In this document: positions 21,301 to 32,400 of the stretch, piece after piece
How the letters are laid out: the number at the start of each line of letters is the position of its first letter
Numbering within the stretch: position 1 is the stretch's first letter
Source of the DNA: Telopea speciosissima
Lineage: Eukaryota; Streptophyta; Magnoliopsida; Proteales; Proteaceae
Length of the DNA: 64,000 nucleotides
Reading direction: 5' to 3'
NCBI RefSeq assembly: GCF_018873765.1
Contig: NC_057924.1
Coordinates: forward strand, 4,092,001 to 4,156,000
Notes under the pieces: model-generated
Seen by the model: the letters and a program-made list of their open reading frames with translations, nothing else
Databases searched by the model: none
What the model was told of the DNA's origin: nothing
Position numbers and translations under genes: made by a program

Positions 21301-24153
21301 CAAAACCTTTGATTCCAAACCCCCCCCAAAAAAAAAAAAAAAAATCTAAAATTTCAGTACATAGTTCAGACTTGGATTTTATATCCTCTCAAATCTCCTA
21401 GATCCAAGCCAAGTCACCCTGTTTCTGTGCGTTGATATACGTTGTTGTGGCCCTTCACAACTCAAGCTTTTGGGGCAAGTGCTTGTTACATGATATTAGA
21501 GCCAGGAGGTCATGTGTTTGATCCCTAGTATATGCAAAGGTTTGGGTTGTTTGTTGTTCTGCCCTTATGCCTTGTACCAGTCCATGTGATGGTGTCACGG
21601 GCAGAGCTGTGTGTGTTTGGACCTGCACGTACCAGGGGATGTTGTGTGTTGATATCCATTGTTGTGTCCTTTACTGAACGGTTCGAGCTTTTGGGATAAG
21701 TAGTTGTAACATACCCCATGGAGACCTCCTACATATGGTAAGTCAACTAAAGAACACAAATAGATACAAATTGCTTAGTGTAAGAAAAAAATTTTGTTGC
21801 CCATCCGGGGAGGAATCCATATGCATATGGATGGATATACTATACATGGGCCTCAAAATTTCAACCTCGTGAATCTTCACAAAAAACTCATTTGTACAAC
21901 GAGACAGACTGGAATTGGGTTGAATTCGTTGGAACCAGTATAACTCCGGTTGGGATTGTGCACTTCCAAAAGGAACAGAGATTGCAAGATATTCAATAAA
22001 AAGAAAACAGACACACAAATTTGAAATCTGTAAGGAAGAACCGATTGGGATTGCTTGGCTTGCGCATAAAAAATTATTGAAATTTGAAGGCCCTGAGATG
22101 ACATACAAATTTTTTAGTCCAAAGCAATTTGAAATTTTATGCTTTAGAAGAGGAATTGTCAATGGTCGTTGAAAAATAAGAATGATGGAATAAGTATATG
22201 TTGCTAAACCGAGGTGACCGCGGCAACACTGATGATGATGACAACGACAATGATGATTTTTGTATTATGTTGTGACATGTTATAAAAAGTGAGATCTTGT
22301 TGTCAACAACTATAAATTGGCCCATCATAAATTTGATGATGTAGCAATTTGCCATAACCCTTGAGCAAGCCAAAGATGGGGTGTTGGGGATGTCAATACT
22401 TACGTACAAGCCACTCCAAGGGTATTGCTTGAATGGAGACATGGAGCACAATTTCAGCGATTGCTGGGGGCTGAAAAAGAAAATTTCAATGTAGCAGTGT
22501 AGCACTAATCCATTTCAAGAATCTGTGCATAGATGAATCTAACAGAGCTATCGCAGGGACCAGGAAAACCCATGGAATTATTTGCAGGGACAAAACTAAA
22601 CCTGCACTTCAGCAGTAAACACAAAGGATCTAGAACTTGAAAAAGAGATCAAATAACTGATTGCTGAAGTCCATAAAAAAATTAAGTTAAGATGGAGGGG
22701 ACCAGTTGGAATGAAGTCATCCAAAGTCCCAGACTTGGTCGATATGGGATTATTCTCTAACACCTTGATCATATGAATCTTCCAGTAGCTCTTAACAGAA
22801 GATTCATAAAAAATATTATCATTGTCCTAGAACTGGCCCTGTTTCTTGCCTGCTGAATGTACTGTTTTCTTTTATCCCAAAGTGATGTACTTGTTAGCCA
22901 ACCTCATAATCTTAGATTCGGATATTAAAAAATGCAAACCCTGACTAAAAAACGAAAGTTTATTGAAACAAAAAGTCAACATCCTTTAGGATTTCATTTA
23001 ATTTGTCTCTCTCTGGTCCATAGATGAGTTGGTTGGATGGCTGAGTACAGAGTGAAAAACCTGTCAACAAGTTGCCAGCCTAGATTTAAATGGAATATAG
23101 TGTTGGGGACGAGTGCGCAACCATGAGGAAGAAACCAAGCAAACAATGACACAACACTAGGAATTTAACGTGGTTCGGCACGAATGCCTACATCCCCCCG
23201 AGAGAACCAGAGATTTTTCACTAAGCCAGAAAATCTCTGCACCACTCTCCACCTCACAAAGTGATCTCCTTCGCTTGTGTCTAGGGTTTCCCACAGTGAC
23301 AATTTAGGAAACCCTCAAAAACTGTAATCCCCATATAATTATAGTTTTGTGGACCACTACAGAATACAAGACATAAAAACCCAACATACAGGAACCCAAA
23401 ATAAGAACCGTGGGTCTTGCCTCCTCTGAGCAGAAGTGCAGAACCTCCATTGTGACATTAGAGGTGGTCTGCCTGACATTGAGGATATTTTTTCTGATCT
23501 CTTGCTGCCTACTGCATGTTTTACGTACTGGTGGGCAATTTGGTGACAAATGGGTTCCCATCAAAGGAGTTTACTTATCCTGGTGAGGGGACAGTAAATG
23601 GTTTTTTTTTGTTCCTGCCTATTCGGTGCTGGACAGTAGTATTTCTCCATAGTTTTCCACCTGGTTCTAACTGATGCAGGATAAATGCCAATGGTTTGAA
23701 GGAAAAGAGGTTTCTTTGAAGAGAGGAAGAGATGAAATCTTAGATGAAAAACTAGGATAAATGTCAATTGTTTGGCCCATGGGTCTGTAACATCTGTAAG
23801 TGGCATTTTTGTGGAAAAGCGAAATGAGAGAGAGAAAAGGTCCAAAAAAATTATACTCCATTCTTCCCTGCTAAAAGACAAAATAGATGGTCAACCATGA
23901 AATTTTTCTCCAATGCCAAATGGGTATAAATCTTTTATTTTGATAAATAAATTAAGATCTTAACCTGTGTATGATGCTTGTTTAGTGTAGAACAGAGGAG
24001 ATTTTGTACCTCCCCTGTTGTGATCTTTATCAGATTACATGTGTGACTCGTTGGTGATCATCTCAGGCCTTCTTACTTCTGTTATTGTGTTCTTTACTTT
24101 TTGGCATGGTGCCATCTCTGTTCCAGGTGGAGCCAAAGCGCCGGAAGAGATGA
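15375..24153 (+). CDS. EBS: EBS-type BAH-PHD chromatin reader
   Basis: Five exons join in phase: 15375-15447, 15539-15881, 15964-16032, 17882-18020 and 24127-24153, giving 216 residues. All introns are GT-AG. Residues 25-138 form a BAH domain ([38 protein letters not shown]). A C4HC3 PHD finger follows with C141, C143, C156, C159, H164, C167, C183 and C186. The tail ends VEPKRRKR, a likely nuclear signal. In Arabidopsis, EBS reads H3K27me3 through its BAH domain and H3K4me3 through its PHD finger and represses flowering genes; its paralogue SHL is similar. [12 protein letters not shown] near the start and the RRKR end favour EBS over SHL. The N terminus is somewhat shorter than I recall for Arabidopsis EBS. 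The start is chosen because the ATG in tttcATGGCG opens the only conserved frame. The 6106-bp last intron holds several repeats. Confidence 0.95.
18476..18801. mobile_element. hAT-like MITE, CATRG ends, rich in atttcg words
   Basis: A 326-bp element inside the last EBS intron. Left end catagtactaaaactcg, reversed right end catggtactaaatctcg. The 8-bp target duplication cctttgag is perfect at 18468-18475 and 18802-18809. The interior consists of degenerate repeats of gaaatttcggtc, tttcgaaa and tctcg words on both strands. There is no coding capacity. Similar interior words recur at 37880-38110. Confidence 0.85.
19940..20540. repeat. Low-complexity C/T and A/T tracts in EBS intron 4
   Basis: C-rich pyrimidine runs with ccccctcc words at 19950-19980 and 20497-20528, A-rich tracts after 19980, a T-run at 20426-20450, and two close copies of a block with aatcctgtttgggtac (20360-20425). 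No coding content. Confidence 0.6.
21426..21711 (+). mobile_element. TRIM-like miniature LTR element
   Basis: About 286 bp with two short LTR-like copies at 21426-21490 and about 21643-21711. Each starts tgtg(c/t)gttgata and ends ...tgtaaca or ...tgttaca, sharing ttgttgtg and agcttttggg. Right after the first copy comes tgatattagagccagg, a near-match to the tRNA-iMet primer site (TGGTATCAGAGC). Just before the second comes accagggga, a possible polypurine tract. This order defines a terminal-repeat retrotransposon in miniature; LTRs of about 65 bp are very short even for that class. Confidence 0.65.
23101..23330. repeat. LTR-like repeat fragment in EBS intron 4
   Basis: Contains tttaacgtggttcggcacga and gcctacatccccccgagag, a word set that recurs in degraded form near 8735-8765. 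Such words are common in plant LTR-type repeats. No paired copy in the window defines its ends. Confidence 0.35.
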
Positions 24154-24770
24154 TTGGTTGATGAGGAGGTCGGGATGCATGATGAATAGGTACTCATTTT
24201 CTTGCATGTTGGCTCTCTGATGATGGTGTTATGTGGAATTGTACAGTGCAGAGAACATACTGTGCTTGCACAAACTGGAAGTTTTCTTAATTTATTTGCT
24301 TTAACTTGAAATATATATGCGTGTATGTGCATGCATGCGCTGGATTTAGGAGGAAAATTTCTCTTGTGATGTGTTGTCTCGTGTACAAACTGTGCAAAAA
24401 TGTTGTTTATTCGCATTTAAGGACAGGTTTCTTTGAAGAACATATGAAACAGACTGTTTAGGGGAGGAAAATTTATTAATGCTTGTCTACAGGGTTCTCC
24501 ATGTGTGGTGGAGAGGATGAAAAGACAATACTGTGCCAGCAACTGTTTTCAAAAGCGCCTGCATGATTGTGGCTTCTCTCCTGTGACTGGAATGGTCCAG
24601 TATGAGTGTGGATCGGACTTTCTTCCAGTCAATGGGGAGAAGCTGGAGTCTAAGCCTCGATGCTTTTATGCTCTTTTAGTGTGCTGGTATAACCAAGATT
24701 TAAAAACTTGGAATTGTGTATTGGATTGGTCTCCATCGAATCTGATTTGAATTGTCCTTGAATCGATCAA
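24154..24770 (+). other. EBS 3' UTR, possibly with an intron
   Basis: Sequence after the EBS stop. A donor-like aatag|gtactc near 24189 and an acceptor-like ctacag near 24492 allow a 3'-UTR intron of about 300 bp. The open frame at 24505-24750 resembles no family and is best read as UTR. Confidence 0.4.
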
Positions 24771-26012
24771 CTCCTCTGATTCTGATCTGTATTTAAATAA
24801 TGGTGTGGTGTATTGTTTGTAAATTAGTTGTGAATCTGGCAAAGAGTCATCTCTGTGGAAGTATGGGAGTAGAATTTCCTGTTTGAAATTGCTTAGGATG
24901 AAATTTGCTTGTTTATAAATTCTTCAAGCCAAGAGATTTTCTAGGCCTGCTTGTCTAGAGTGGAATCTCTTGATGGCAGTGTCATTCTGCTGTGGTAACT
25001 GGTAAGTATATCAGTATATGTGTGTTATCCAGATGGGTTTGGACTTTAAAGACTATGTTGGTTTCCTATGCTTCTTTCTTTTTTTTTTTTTTTTTTTCCC
25101 CCTTTTTGAAAAATTGTATTTGAGGGTATTTAAGTAAGTACACTGGATAGAAAAGCAGATACCTTTAGAATCCTTTTTTCTCTGCTCATTAAGTTGATGG
25201 TTGAAAATGGTGCCTTTATCTGATCTAAAATGCTTTGGTCACCAAATGTAGTTTTGTGAGCTACTATGGTTCATGGCTCTCCCTGAGGTCCATTTAGATG
25301 TTCATGTACATTCTGTTGACATTGGAATCCCAAATACAAAAGTGGGTCCTTCCACCAAAAAGGCCAATCATATTGGAATGAAAAATATGGACAAGTTAAA
25401 ATGATAGAGAGAGGGATTAGAAGCATGGTTCAAGGAAGTGGAATCGGCAACAGTATCGGCTTCCATCAAATACAATTATGGTCCGGGTGGAACTTGTCAG
25501 GAATCGGTCACCAAAAGTGTCCGTTTGAAACCCAAACAGTAACTGCCCATTTAAAATTATACTGAATCGGACCGAAATTAGTTTGGTTTGGTTTTGGTTT
25601 TGGTTTTAAAAACTGAATCTTGTTTGGTTTTTTTTTGTTTTCCTGGTAAAAACCATTAGTTTTGCATTGAATTAAAGTTGTATTGGGACAATGTTTTGAG
25701 GAATCGGTATCGGTGGAGACCGATATTGATTCTTAGCCGGTACTGTATTGATGGATTGGTATGGACAAGGGTAAAATTGTAAAACAAAATCTTATTTTTT
25801 GAAGAAAACGGGTAAATAAATCTGTCCAATTTAGATTGGTATTGGCAAAGGCCGATAGTAATTACTAAAATCCTGATTGGAATATATCACACAGCAGTTT
25901 CTAGCCCTTCGTTTTATAAAGATATATCAATTTCTAGACATTAAATAGTAAATGTCATCATGTTCCAATGCCTCCATTTTAGAGACTTAAAAATCAAAAA
26001 AAAAAAAAGAAA
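24771..26012. other. Intergenic, diverged repeats, no gene seen
   Basis: From about 25436 (catggttcaaggaagtgg) to 25870 the sequence is filled with variants of aatcggtatcgg and ccgata, a word set also present at 26880-26960 and 59490-59700. It probably derives from the CATRG-ended elements, but ends and target duplications could not be fixed here. Confidence 0.4.
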
Positions 26013-26339
26013 GAGAAAAAGATCTTTGTCCATGGAGTGTGGCCTGTGTCAGCATTTCCATGAGTCTCTCTGTCCTTCTCATATTAAAAGACAATTTTAC
26101 CCCTTTGTTTTGAAGAAGAGAGAGATAGACACATGAGAGTGTTGGCGTACTCCAACGGATAAGGATCCTCTACTGCTGAGCTGCCCGGTAGGACCGTGTA
26201 GCCCAGACATAGTGAGGCGTGCATTGACCGCCTTGTCCCTGTCCAAACGTCTTGCCCAAGTGGGGGTAAGGCGGTCATTGCATACCTCACTGTGTTTGGG
26301 CTGCACGGCCAGCACTCCCAGACAGAAAACTGTTTCTCC
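26013..26339. mobile_element. MITE family B copy 3, split by a second inverted repeat
   Basis: Left end gagaaaaagatctttgtcc with ggagtgtggcc; reversed right end ggagaaacagttttctgtc with gggagtgctgg, matching family B at 4732 and 6828. Inside, about 26155-26320, lies a second inverted repeat: ccgtgtagcccagacatag with gtgaggcgtgcattgaccgc on one arm, and its reverse complement on the other. An interrupted gttggcgta...cactcccagacag marks the insertion point. The outer element has no clear target duplication. Confidence 0.7.
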
Positions 26340-26862
26340 AACAAAAATTTGTAAATGCAAGAATAAACAATTATATTTTAGCTTTCTTTTGGATTTTAAA
26401 AATCGAAACCAAATTTAACTAAATCAGTTTGAAAAATATGTTCTATTTTTCGGTTCGATTTTGTTTTGAGTTTATGCATTCTACTTCTTGAAAAATGATC
26501 AATGACACCCTTATCCGTCTTTTTTTAATTTTGGTAGTTACCCTTATCCGTCTTAATATTATGGAATCATTCGTAAAGGAGTAACTTAGTTGGTAAGGGA
26601 TCACCTCACAATTAAGGGGTTATGAGTTTAGTATTTCTTGGGGCTTACCTATCCAAGAAATGCTTACCAAAAATAAAAATGGGGCTAAGATTTTATCGAT
26701 CGCTCCTAAATCCTTGAACCAGGATTAAAAGGGGACAATTAGATGGTGATTATGTAAGATTCAAGTCATGAGTCATGACGTGATCTACATGTGGAGATGT
26801 TGCTGGAATATTAGAGCGGCTTTTCCATCCATCATCCATCAACGTTCCATAGTAGTCTAACA

Positions 26863-28287
26863 CATGGTTTGAAAAATTGGTATCGGGTCAATAATGATCC
26901 TTGATCAATACTGAAGTGGGTAGTGGTATCTGGAACGGATATCGATTCAGATCGGCTGACCCAACCTGATATCCATCAAAACCTACAATTTTTCTTGGAG
27001 AGAAAGAATGTTATCTAAGCATATGCGGTGTGCTGCTCTTGTGCCCAAATATAGGGGTGGGCGAAAAGACCGTTGTAACACTACTATGAACTTCCGAAGG
27101 GCATATCTCTCTGGTTTTTTCTTGATTGAATTCATATTTTGGGATTCTTACTGTTTATTGGTGTTCGATATTTCTAACAAACATGGATCTACAAAATTCA
27201 TTTGATAGTATGGTATATAATTTTAAATTTTTTTTAGGTTATGTCGTATTTATTTTATGGTGAATTTTAACAGGTTTTATACTTAATCTACAAAAGAAAT
27301 GGACTCTAATTGTTGTTGCAGATTACACGCTGAATTTGCATCAGGATTAGTGATGATGACAAGATGAAGGTAATTTGTACTAGTGGGATGATAAACATTG
27401 TACTTGTGAGATGATAGACAATTTGTAATATGACTATTTTTGTACTTATGGGATAATAGTTATAATTCTATTTGTGGGATGACAAACATCATGATTTTAT
27501 TAATTTTTTGCATTACTTTTTTATTTATTTTTTGTCATGTTTTAAATTATATGTTATCTATATCGATGTGTATGTCCCTCCCCCCTTTTCTACTTATTTA
27601 TTTTTATTCTATTCTATTCCATTTTATTGTGTCGTTGTTGTTTAACCCACCATCCTTTTTTAACTTCCTTATTATCTTTTAGGATCCATGTAGCCAACTC
27701 CATTGAGTTGAGATAATATTTGGATGATGTTGTTGTTGTTGTTGTATGTGAGTAGGTAACTTTATGCACTACTTTTCTATATTTTTTTTATCAATATAGT
27801 TCTTTTTTTATCTTTATAATTATTTTTTTTAAAGATTTTTACACATTTTTATATATTTTTGTGTACTTTTTTCAGGAAAAAAACTTTTCTAGTTCTTTCA
27901 TACACCCTTATTTAGTTTTGTGGTCCATTTGTTGTAACATTTTATGATTTTTTTTTTAATATTCAATTAATTAATATATTTTTTGTATTTCAAAAAAATA
28001 AGTTTTTTTTTTCACATTTATTTTTGTGTATTTTATCAATATTTCACACCAAAAAAACTCCCATTTTGATTTTTAACATTTTCCATAGTGTTTTAAAATT
28101 TTTCAATGTTTATAATTTTTATATATATATTTTTTTCGATTGACCAGGGTCCAATCCCAAAAAATGTCTTTTCTGATCATTTCAACTTGATCTAGATTGA
28201 TCCGCTCTAATCCGTATCGATATAGTATCACTATCGTATGAGAGTGACAACGATACTGAAAGTCTGAAACCAATATCTTAAACCATG
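26863..28287. mobile_element. hAT-like non-autonomous element, CATGG ends, 1.4 kb
   Basis: Left end catggtttgaaaaattgg, reversed right end catggtttaagatattgg. The flanking 8-mers gtctaaca (26855-26862) and ttctaaca (28288-28295) match at 7 of 8 positions. Subterminal sequences carry tatcggg and cgatactg words. The centre is very AT-rich, with oligo-T runs and repeated gtac/gggatgata(g/a) words near 27380-27480. It encodes no transposase. Confidence 0.72.
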
Positions 28288-28941
28288 TTCTAACACGCCT
28301 AAAATTAACCCTTCACCTTTTTATTTTTGTTGTCGTATTATGCCTCTCTTCTTCTTTCCTTTGTTCACTTTTTTTAATGACAAGAAAATGAAATATAGCA
28401 TTATGAAAACAAAGTTAAATGTACATTTACCATAATTTTGCCCTTAGTTTTCCAACTTTGACTCAGTAAACCAGCCAGCTGATGAGCTACAGAAACAAGT
28501 TGTCTATCCTTCTTTAAAATGTGTGCTAACTCAAGAGTGGCAAAAAACTTAGGCTGCGTCTGGTAACGGTCTGAACAAAGAACGTCCGTTCTTGACTAGA
28601 AACGTTCTTTTGTGTTCTTGGTATAGAACGGCATTCTGAGACCGAAAATGACCGTTTGGTAACGTTCTCAAGAACGCTGTTCAGAATGAAAATGGTGTTT
28701 GGTAAAATCTATTCTTCCCTATTTGATATTAATTATAATAATGCCATTCTTAGTCAATTATACCAAAAAAATACTTGTAAAAAAATCTTTCTCTTACCAA
28801 CCTTAGCATAAAATTAAAATATCTCATTAACATAATCTAAGTAAGTATAAAAATATTTCAAATTTGAAAGATGCCATTAAAATTGGGTTCTTGTGTGGAT
28901 TAGTGTCATAATTGACTATGCTATGAACAGTTGAATAAAAA

Positions 28942-29021
28942 GGGCCTTGGTGGATTCGAACCACCATCCCCTTGGAACATGCTCATGTGCCAAATGCTCT
29001 ACCAATTTGAGCTAAAGACCC
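28942..29021 (-). tRNA. tRNA-like sequence with irregular anticodon arm
   Basis: On the minus strand an 80-nt sequence folds mostly like a tRNA. The acceptor stem GGGTCTT pairs with AAGGCCC (one G-T). The D arm is GCTC/GAGC, and a perfect T arm GGTGG-TTCGAAT-CCACC is preceded by a 5-nt variable loop. The anticodon stem TTTGG/CCAAG encloses 14 nt instead of 7, themselves able to pair (ACAT with ATGT). Either a short intron or a decayed gene would explain this; the anticodon cannot be named. Both RNA polymerase III box regions look intact. Confidence 0.55.
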
Positions 29022-30223
29022 ATCAAGTAGAGAACCAAAACAGAAATATAACAAAAAAAATTAAGTAGCATGAATTTCTACATGAGGAATGCAATGAGCA
29101 AAGGTCTAAAACAAAAATACATCATTCCTCCTCCCTTGGCTCGCAACTCAGAACAGATCTTCTTCATCATATCCCTCACTGCTGATACACACCAATGCAT
29201 CACTCATTCTCTCTCTCCGATTCACACTTAACAGGGGAGGGGATTGATATTTGATACTTCTCAGAGGCCTTTATCAAGTAGCAATGAAATTTTAAAACAT
29301 GAATACATGAAAACAACAGAGTACAGTATGGTTGTTCTTTATTTATCTTCTCTTTCAAATAGAAGTGCTTGAGGAACCCTCTATGGCCCTGTTTTCTACC
29401 TTTTGGCCTCACAAGTCACACCCAACCAATCTTTTATACAAAGATAGAACAACAAGTCTGCTAAGCTTTCATGGCTAGAGACCAATGGGCATAATAGGTA
29501 CACAAATGCTTGATGTCAGCTAAGCTTTCATGTCCCAGAAAAACAAGTCTCATAGTCAAAGCTTATAAACAGAGAGTGTGGAAAGATCTCTCTCCTTTAA
29601 AATCTTCAGAACTTTTATTAGAATAGTACAATTCAAAGGAATAAATTTCACTTTTTATACCCTATATTTTGCATGATACAATGTGGTTTTTAAAACATTA
29701 ATAGCGACAATCAATATTACTGCCTTGTTCACTGTTTTCAATGCAAAATTTCCATAAATCTCAATGAAACCCCCAATCAACCTCAGTGTTCCTGATCATC
29801 ATCTATGTTTGTTTTTTAACTTCTTTGCTTTTTCTTGATATCTCTTGGTTAGAATCTAGCCTCTGCCTTTTGATTGATTTATTAACATAGCCCAAGCATT
29901 GGGTGGTCATATGAACATCCATAGGAGAGATAGAGCAAAGACCAAACAGATTGAACAAATGTATACCTAAAACAGAAACAATCGTAAAAATCAAATATGC
30001 TTGGGCAATCCCTAATGTCCATACTCTTTCAGAAAATGCAAAATAACATTAAAACTTTATAGTAGCAGATATCACAGTGACTTTTTCACTTGAGAACCTT
30101 GTAGATGAGCATAACTTCCGCTTCAAATTAAATAAAATCTAATTTGCAGTAGAAAGGGGTTGCGAGAGAAAGTGAGAAATCGATCGTGAAAGAGAAACAC
30201 GATCACCGAGCTATAATATTTAC

Positions 30224-30442
30224 CTCTGAAAGGAGAATGTCGATGAGCCTGAGATTTCCGATGCGAATGATGATGTTCTTTTTTTTCCGACTCAGTAGTA
30301 GTCCTACGCAACTCATGGCGTCCCTTACGGAAATCGGACTCCTTTGATCCCCTAAAAAACCATCTAGAGATTGATGCAACCCATATGAAGAACCCTTGCG
30401 AGCAAATTTCCCTCCAAAACTAGATTCCCCATCAGGCTTCAT
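30224..30442 (-). pseudogene. Captured first exon of an unrecognised gene, one frameshift
   Basis: On the minus strand an ATG at 30442 opens MKPDGESSFGGKFARKGSSY, then GLHQSLDGF. Near 30350 coding quality moves to another frame: KESDFRKGRHELRRTTTESE and KKEHHHSHRKSQAHRHSPFR, ending at a donor (cagag|gtaaat). The shift falls in a T-run and fits loss of one base. Upstream (30514-30699) is a GA/CT tract like many plant 5' UTRs. No following exon is found before the element ends, so this looks like a gene start taken into a transposon. The His/Ser/Arg-rich protein was not recognised. Confidence 0.45.
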
Positions 30443-30513
30443 CACCCAGGATCAAGAGAAAGACGAAATAGAAGAGGAAACAAACAAATCAAAGAAACAG
30501 AAGAATTGGGACA

Positions 30514-30621
30514 AGAGAGAGCGAGAGAGAGAGAGAGAGAGAGAGAGGGACAGAGCGAGACGGAGAGAGAGACAGAGACAGCGAGACACAGAGAGAGAGG
30601 GAGGGAGCGAGATAGAGAGCT

Positions 30622-30694
<73 letters not shown>

Positions 30695-30699
30695 AGAGG
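30514..30699. repeat. (GA)n microsatellite
   Basis: About 186 bp of nearly pure GA with a few interruptions (gacagag, gcgag). It creates long meaningless open frames on both strands (Arg-Glu and Ser-Leu repeats). It lies directly upstream of the minus-strand exon at 30224-30442 and may belong to its 5' UTR. Confidence 0.95.
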
Positions 30700-31004
30700 A
30701 TGAGATTGACCTGGTTTACCTTCTTCGCCTACTATTTCTCTTCCCTTCTCTTCCCTTCTCTTCCCCAGATCTATCACAAGCTTTTGCCTTCTAACCCAAA
30801 ATCACGAGTGTTGACGATTGATCTCAACAACTTTTCGTTCTTGTTCTTTAAGAACGTTCTTTTGGTGCTCAAGACCTCTGGTTCGTTCTAAAAGAACGAA
30901 AAAATGAACCGTAAAACCAAACACTTTTTCATGTTTTTTTGTTTTTTTTTAACAAAAGAATTGTTCAAAACGCTGTTCTGAACGTTACCAAATGTACTCT
31001 AGAG

Positions 31005-32400
31005 ACCTCATATAATAATGAAAATAATTCCCATGGTCAGTTTACTTAACTCTCTCGTGACAACCATACCACAACATCTTGATAATCAGTCCATACTTTT
31101 ATGCTTTCCCACCCCTAGTGTTGTACCCTCTGTAATCCCCTGATGTAGTCCTCTAACTTACAGATTCTGAGAACATCCCGAGATGCAGATAGTGGAATTT
31201 CCTTGTCTTTCGAGAAATGTCTACCATCTTCACTTGTTCTAACAGTTTTCTTTTGAAGTAAAGAATGATGAAGCTCTGTCCCAGTCGTCATCTCACATAT
31301 TAGAGCTATCATCTTCTCAAAATTGCTTTAGGATATTGGACTGGGATAATAACTCCATAGATAATCATCCAAAGGCTCCCATCTCAGCTGCATCACAACT
31401 TGAATCATAGATACATGCTTTCGTTTCTTATTTTCGAAGGTATTCTTACCATCTTGTTTTTATTTTATTTTATTTTTTGGGAGATGGATCCAAGGTTTTG
31501 AGAATCGGATTGTTAGGCTGATCTTGATTCTCCCCTATTCGGCTTGGGCCATCTTGTATGAGCCCTAGATGCCTAGAATATGCCAATTTTTTTAGGCCAT
31601 TTGAATCGATTCAGGCCGTTTTTTGGTTTTTAAACCCTAGGTGGATTGACACACTGCCTCGCTTATATTGCATCTTATATAAGAGAGGAAAATTCTGTAG
31701 GTGTTGATGCGGCATAAAGAAGCTCACAACTTTAACTAGGACAAAGACCGCAAGAATAAATGTTGATACATGTACAAGAAACCCTCCTCATGTTATCATA
31801 TACATGCCCATAGGGGAAAGAGGAGCTTTTTTTTTAATGAGAATATAAGATATACAATGTTATCCTTTACTAAAAACAAAAGTCTCTTGGTTAATAGTTA
31901 CAAATCCAATTAAAAAATCAGAGAGATTAAAACATATGGCCATTCTTGATAGTGGTAATTTTTTAAGAACACTGAGACACTTTCAACAATAGAGGAATCA
32001 CATGCCAGGGTCACATCATAGCAATTGGGGCTAGGATCATGGCAGGGATATCCTTATTGCAACACCAGATCTATTTGATCTTATAACCTAGTTGAGAAGC
32101 ATGATCTAGACCCTAAGCTAGACCAAAAAGTTATGTCTCCAAAAAACCTGTAGTTATTAAAATAAGTTGTTCTTCTAACAAAATGGAATATATCCATCTG
32201 AAAAAGATGAGCTTTGGTGGATATTGACTCATATACAGAAAGTCCACGTCATTATATGAACAGAAAATTAATAAATGTGTGTTTACATGATGTTCCGATG
32301 GTCCCATGCCTTTCGACCTGATCTTTACTTTCAATGTTTTTTCTATTAGTTTTCATCTCTCTCTAAAAGTTAAATCCTAATCTACCGACGAAGGGCGGAG
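31005..32400. other. Intergenic, no gene seen
   Basis: AT-rich, with faint repeat words (ttgagaatcggat near 31500). The open frames here have no protein-like composition. Confidence 0.4.

Larger units (their letters stand above)
28552..31004. mobile_element. Inverted-repeat element carrying a gene fragment and a tRNA-like sequence
   Basis: The left end, ggctgcgtctggtaacg then gtctgaac, pairs with the reversed right end gtacatttggtaacg then ttcagaacagcg. Subterminal aagaacgttctttt words occur on both sides (28608-28618 and 30850-30865). The 2.45-kb interior holds a tRNA-like sequence and, on the minus strand, a promoter-like GA tract plus a first exon (30224-30442). No target duplication was found, so the element limits are less certain than for others here. 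Confidence 0.5.

Noticed and set aside
24505..24750. 81-codon open frame after EBS
   Set aside because: It lies in the probable EBS 3' UTR and resembles no protein.
30442..30777. Long Ser-Leu and Arg-Glu open frames
   Set aside because: They are translations of a (GA)n microsatellite in both directions, not genes.
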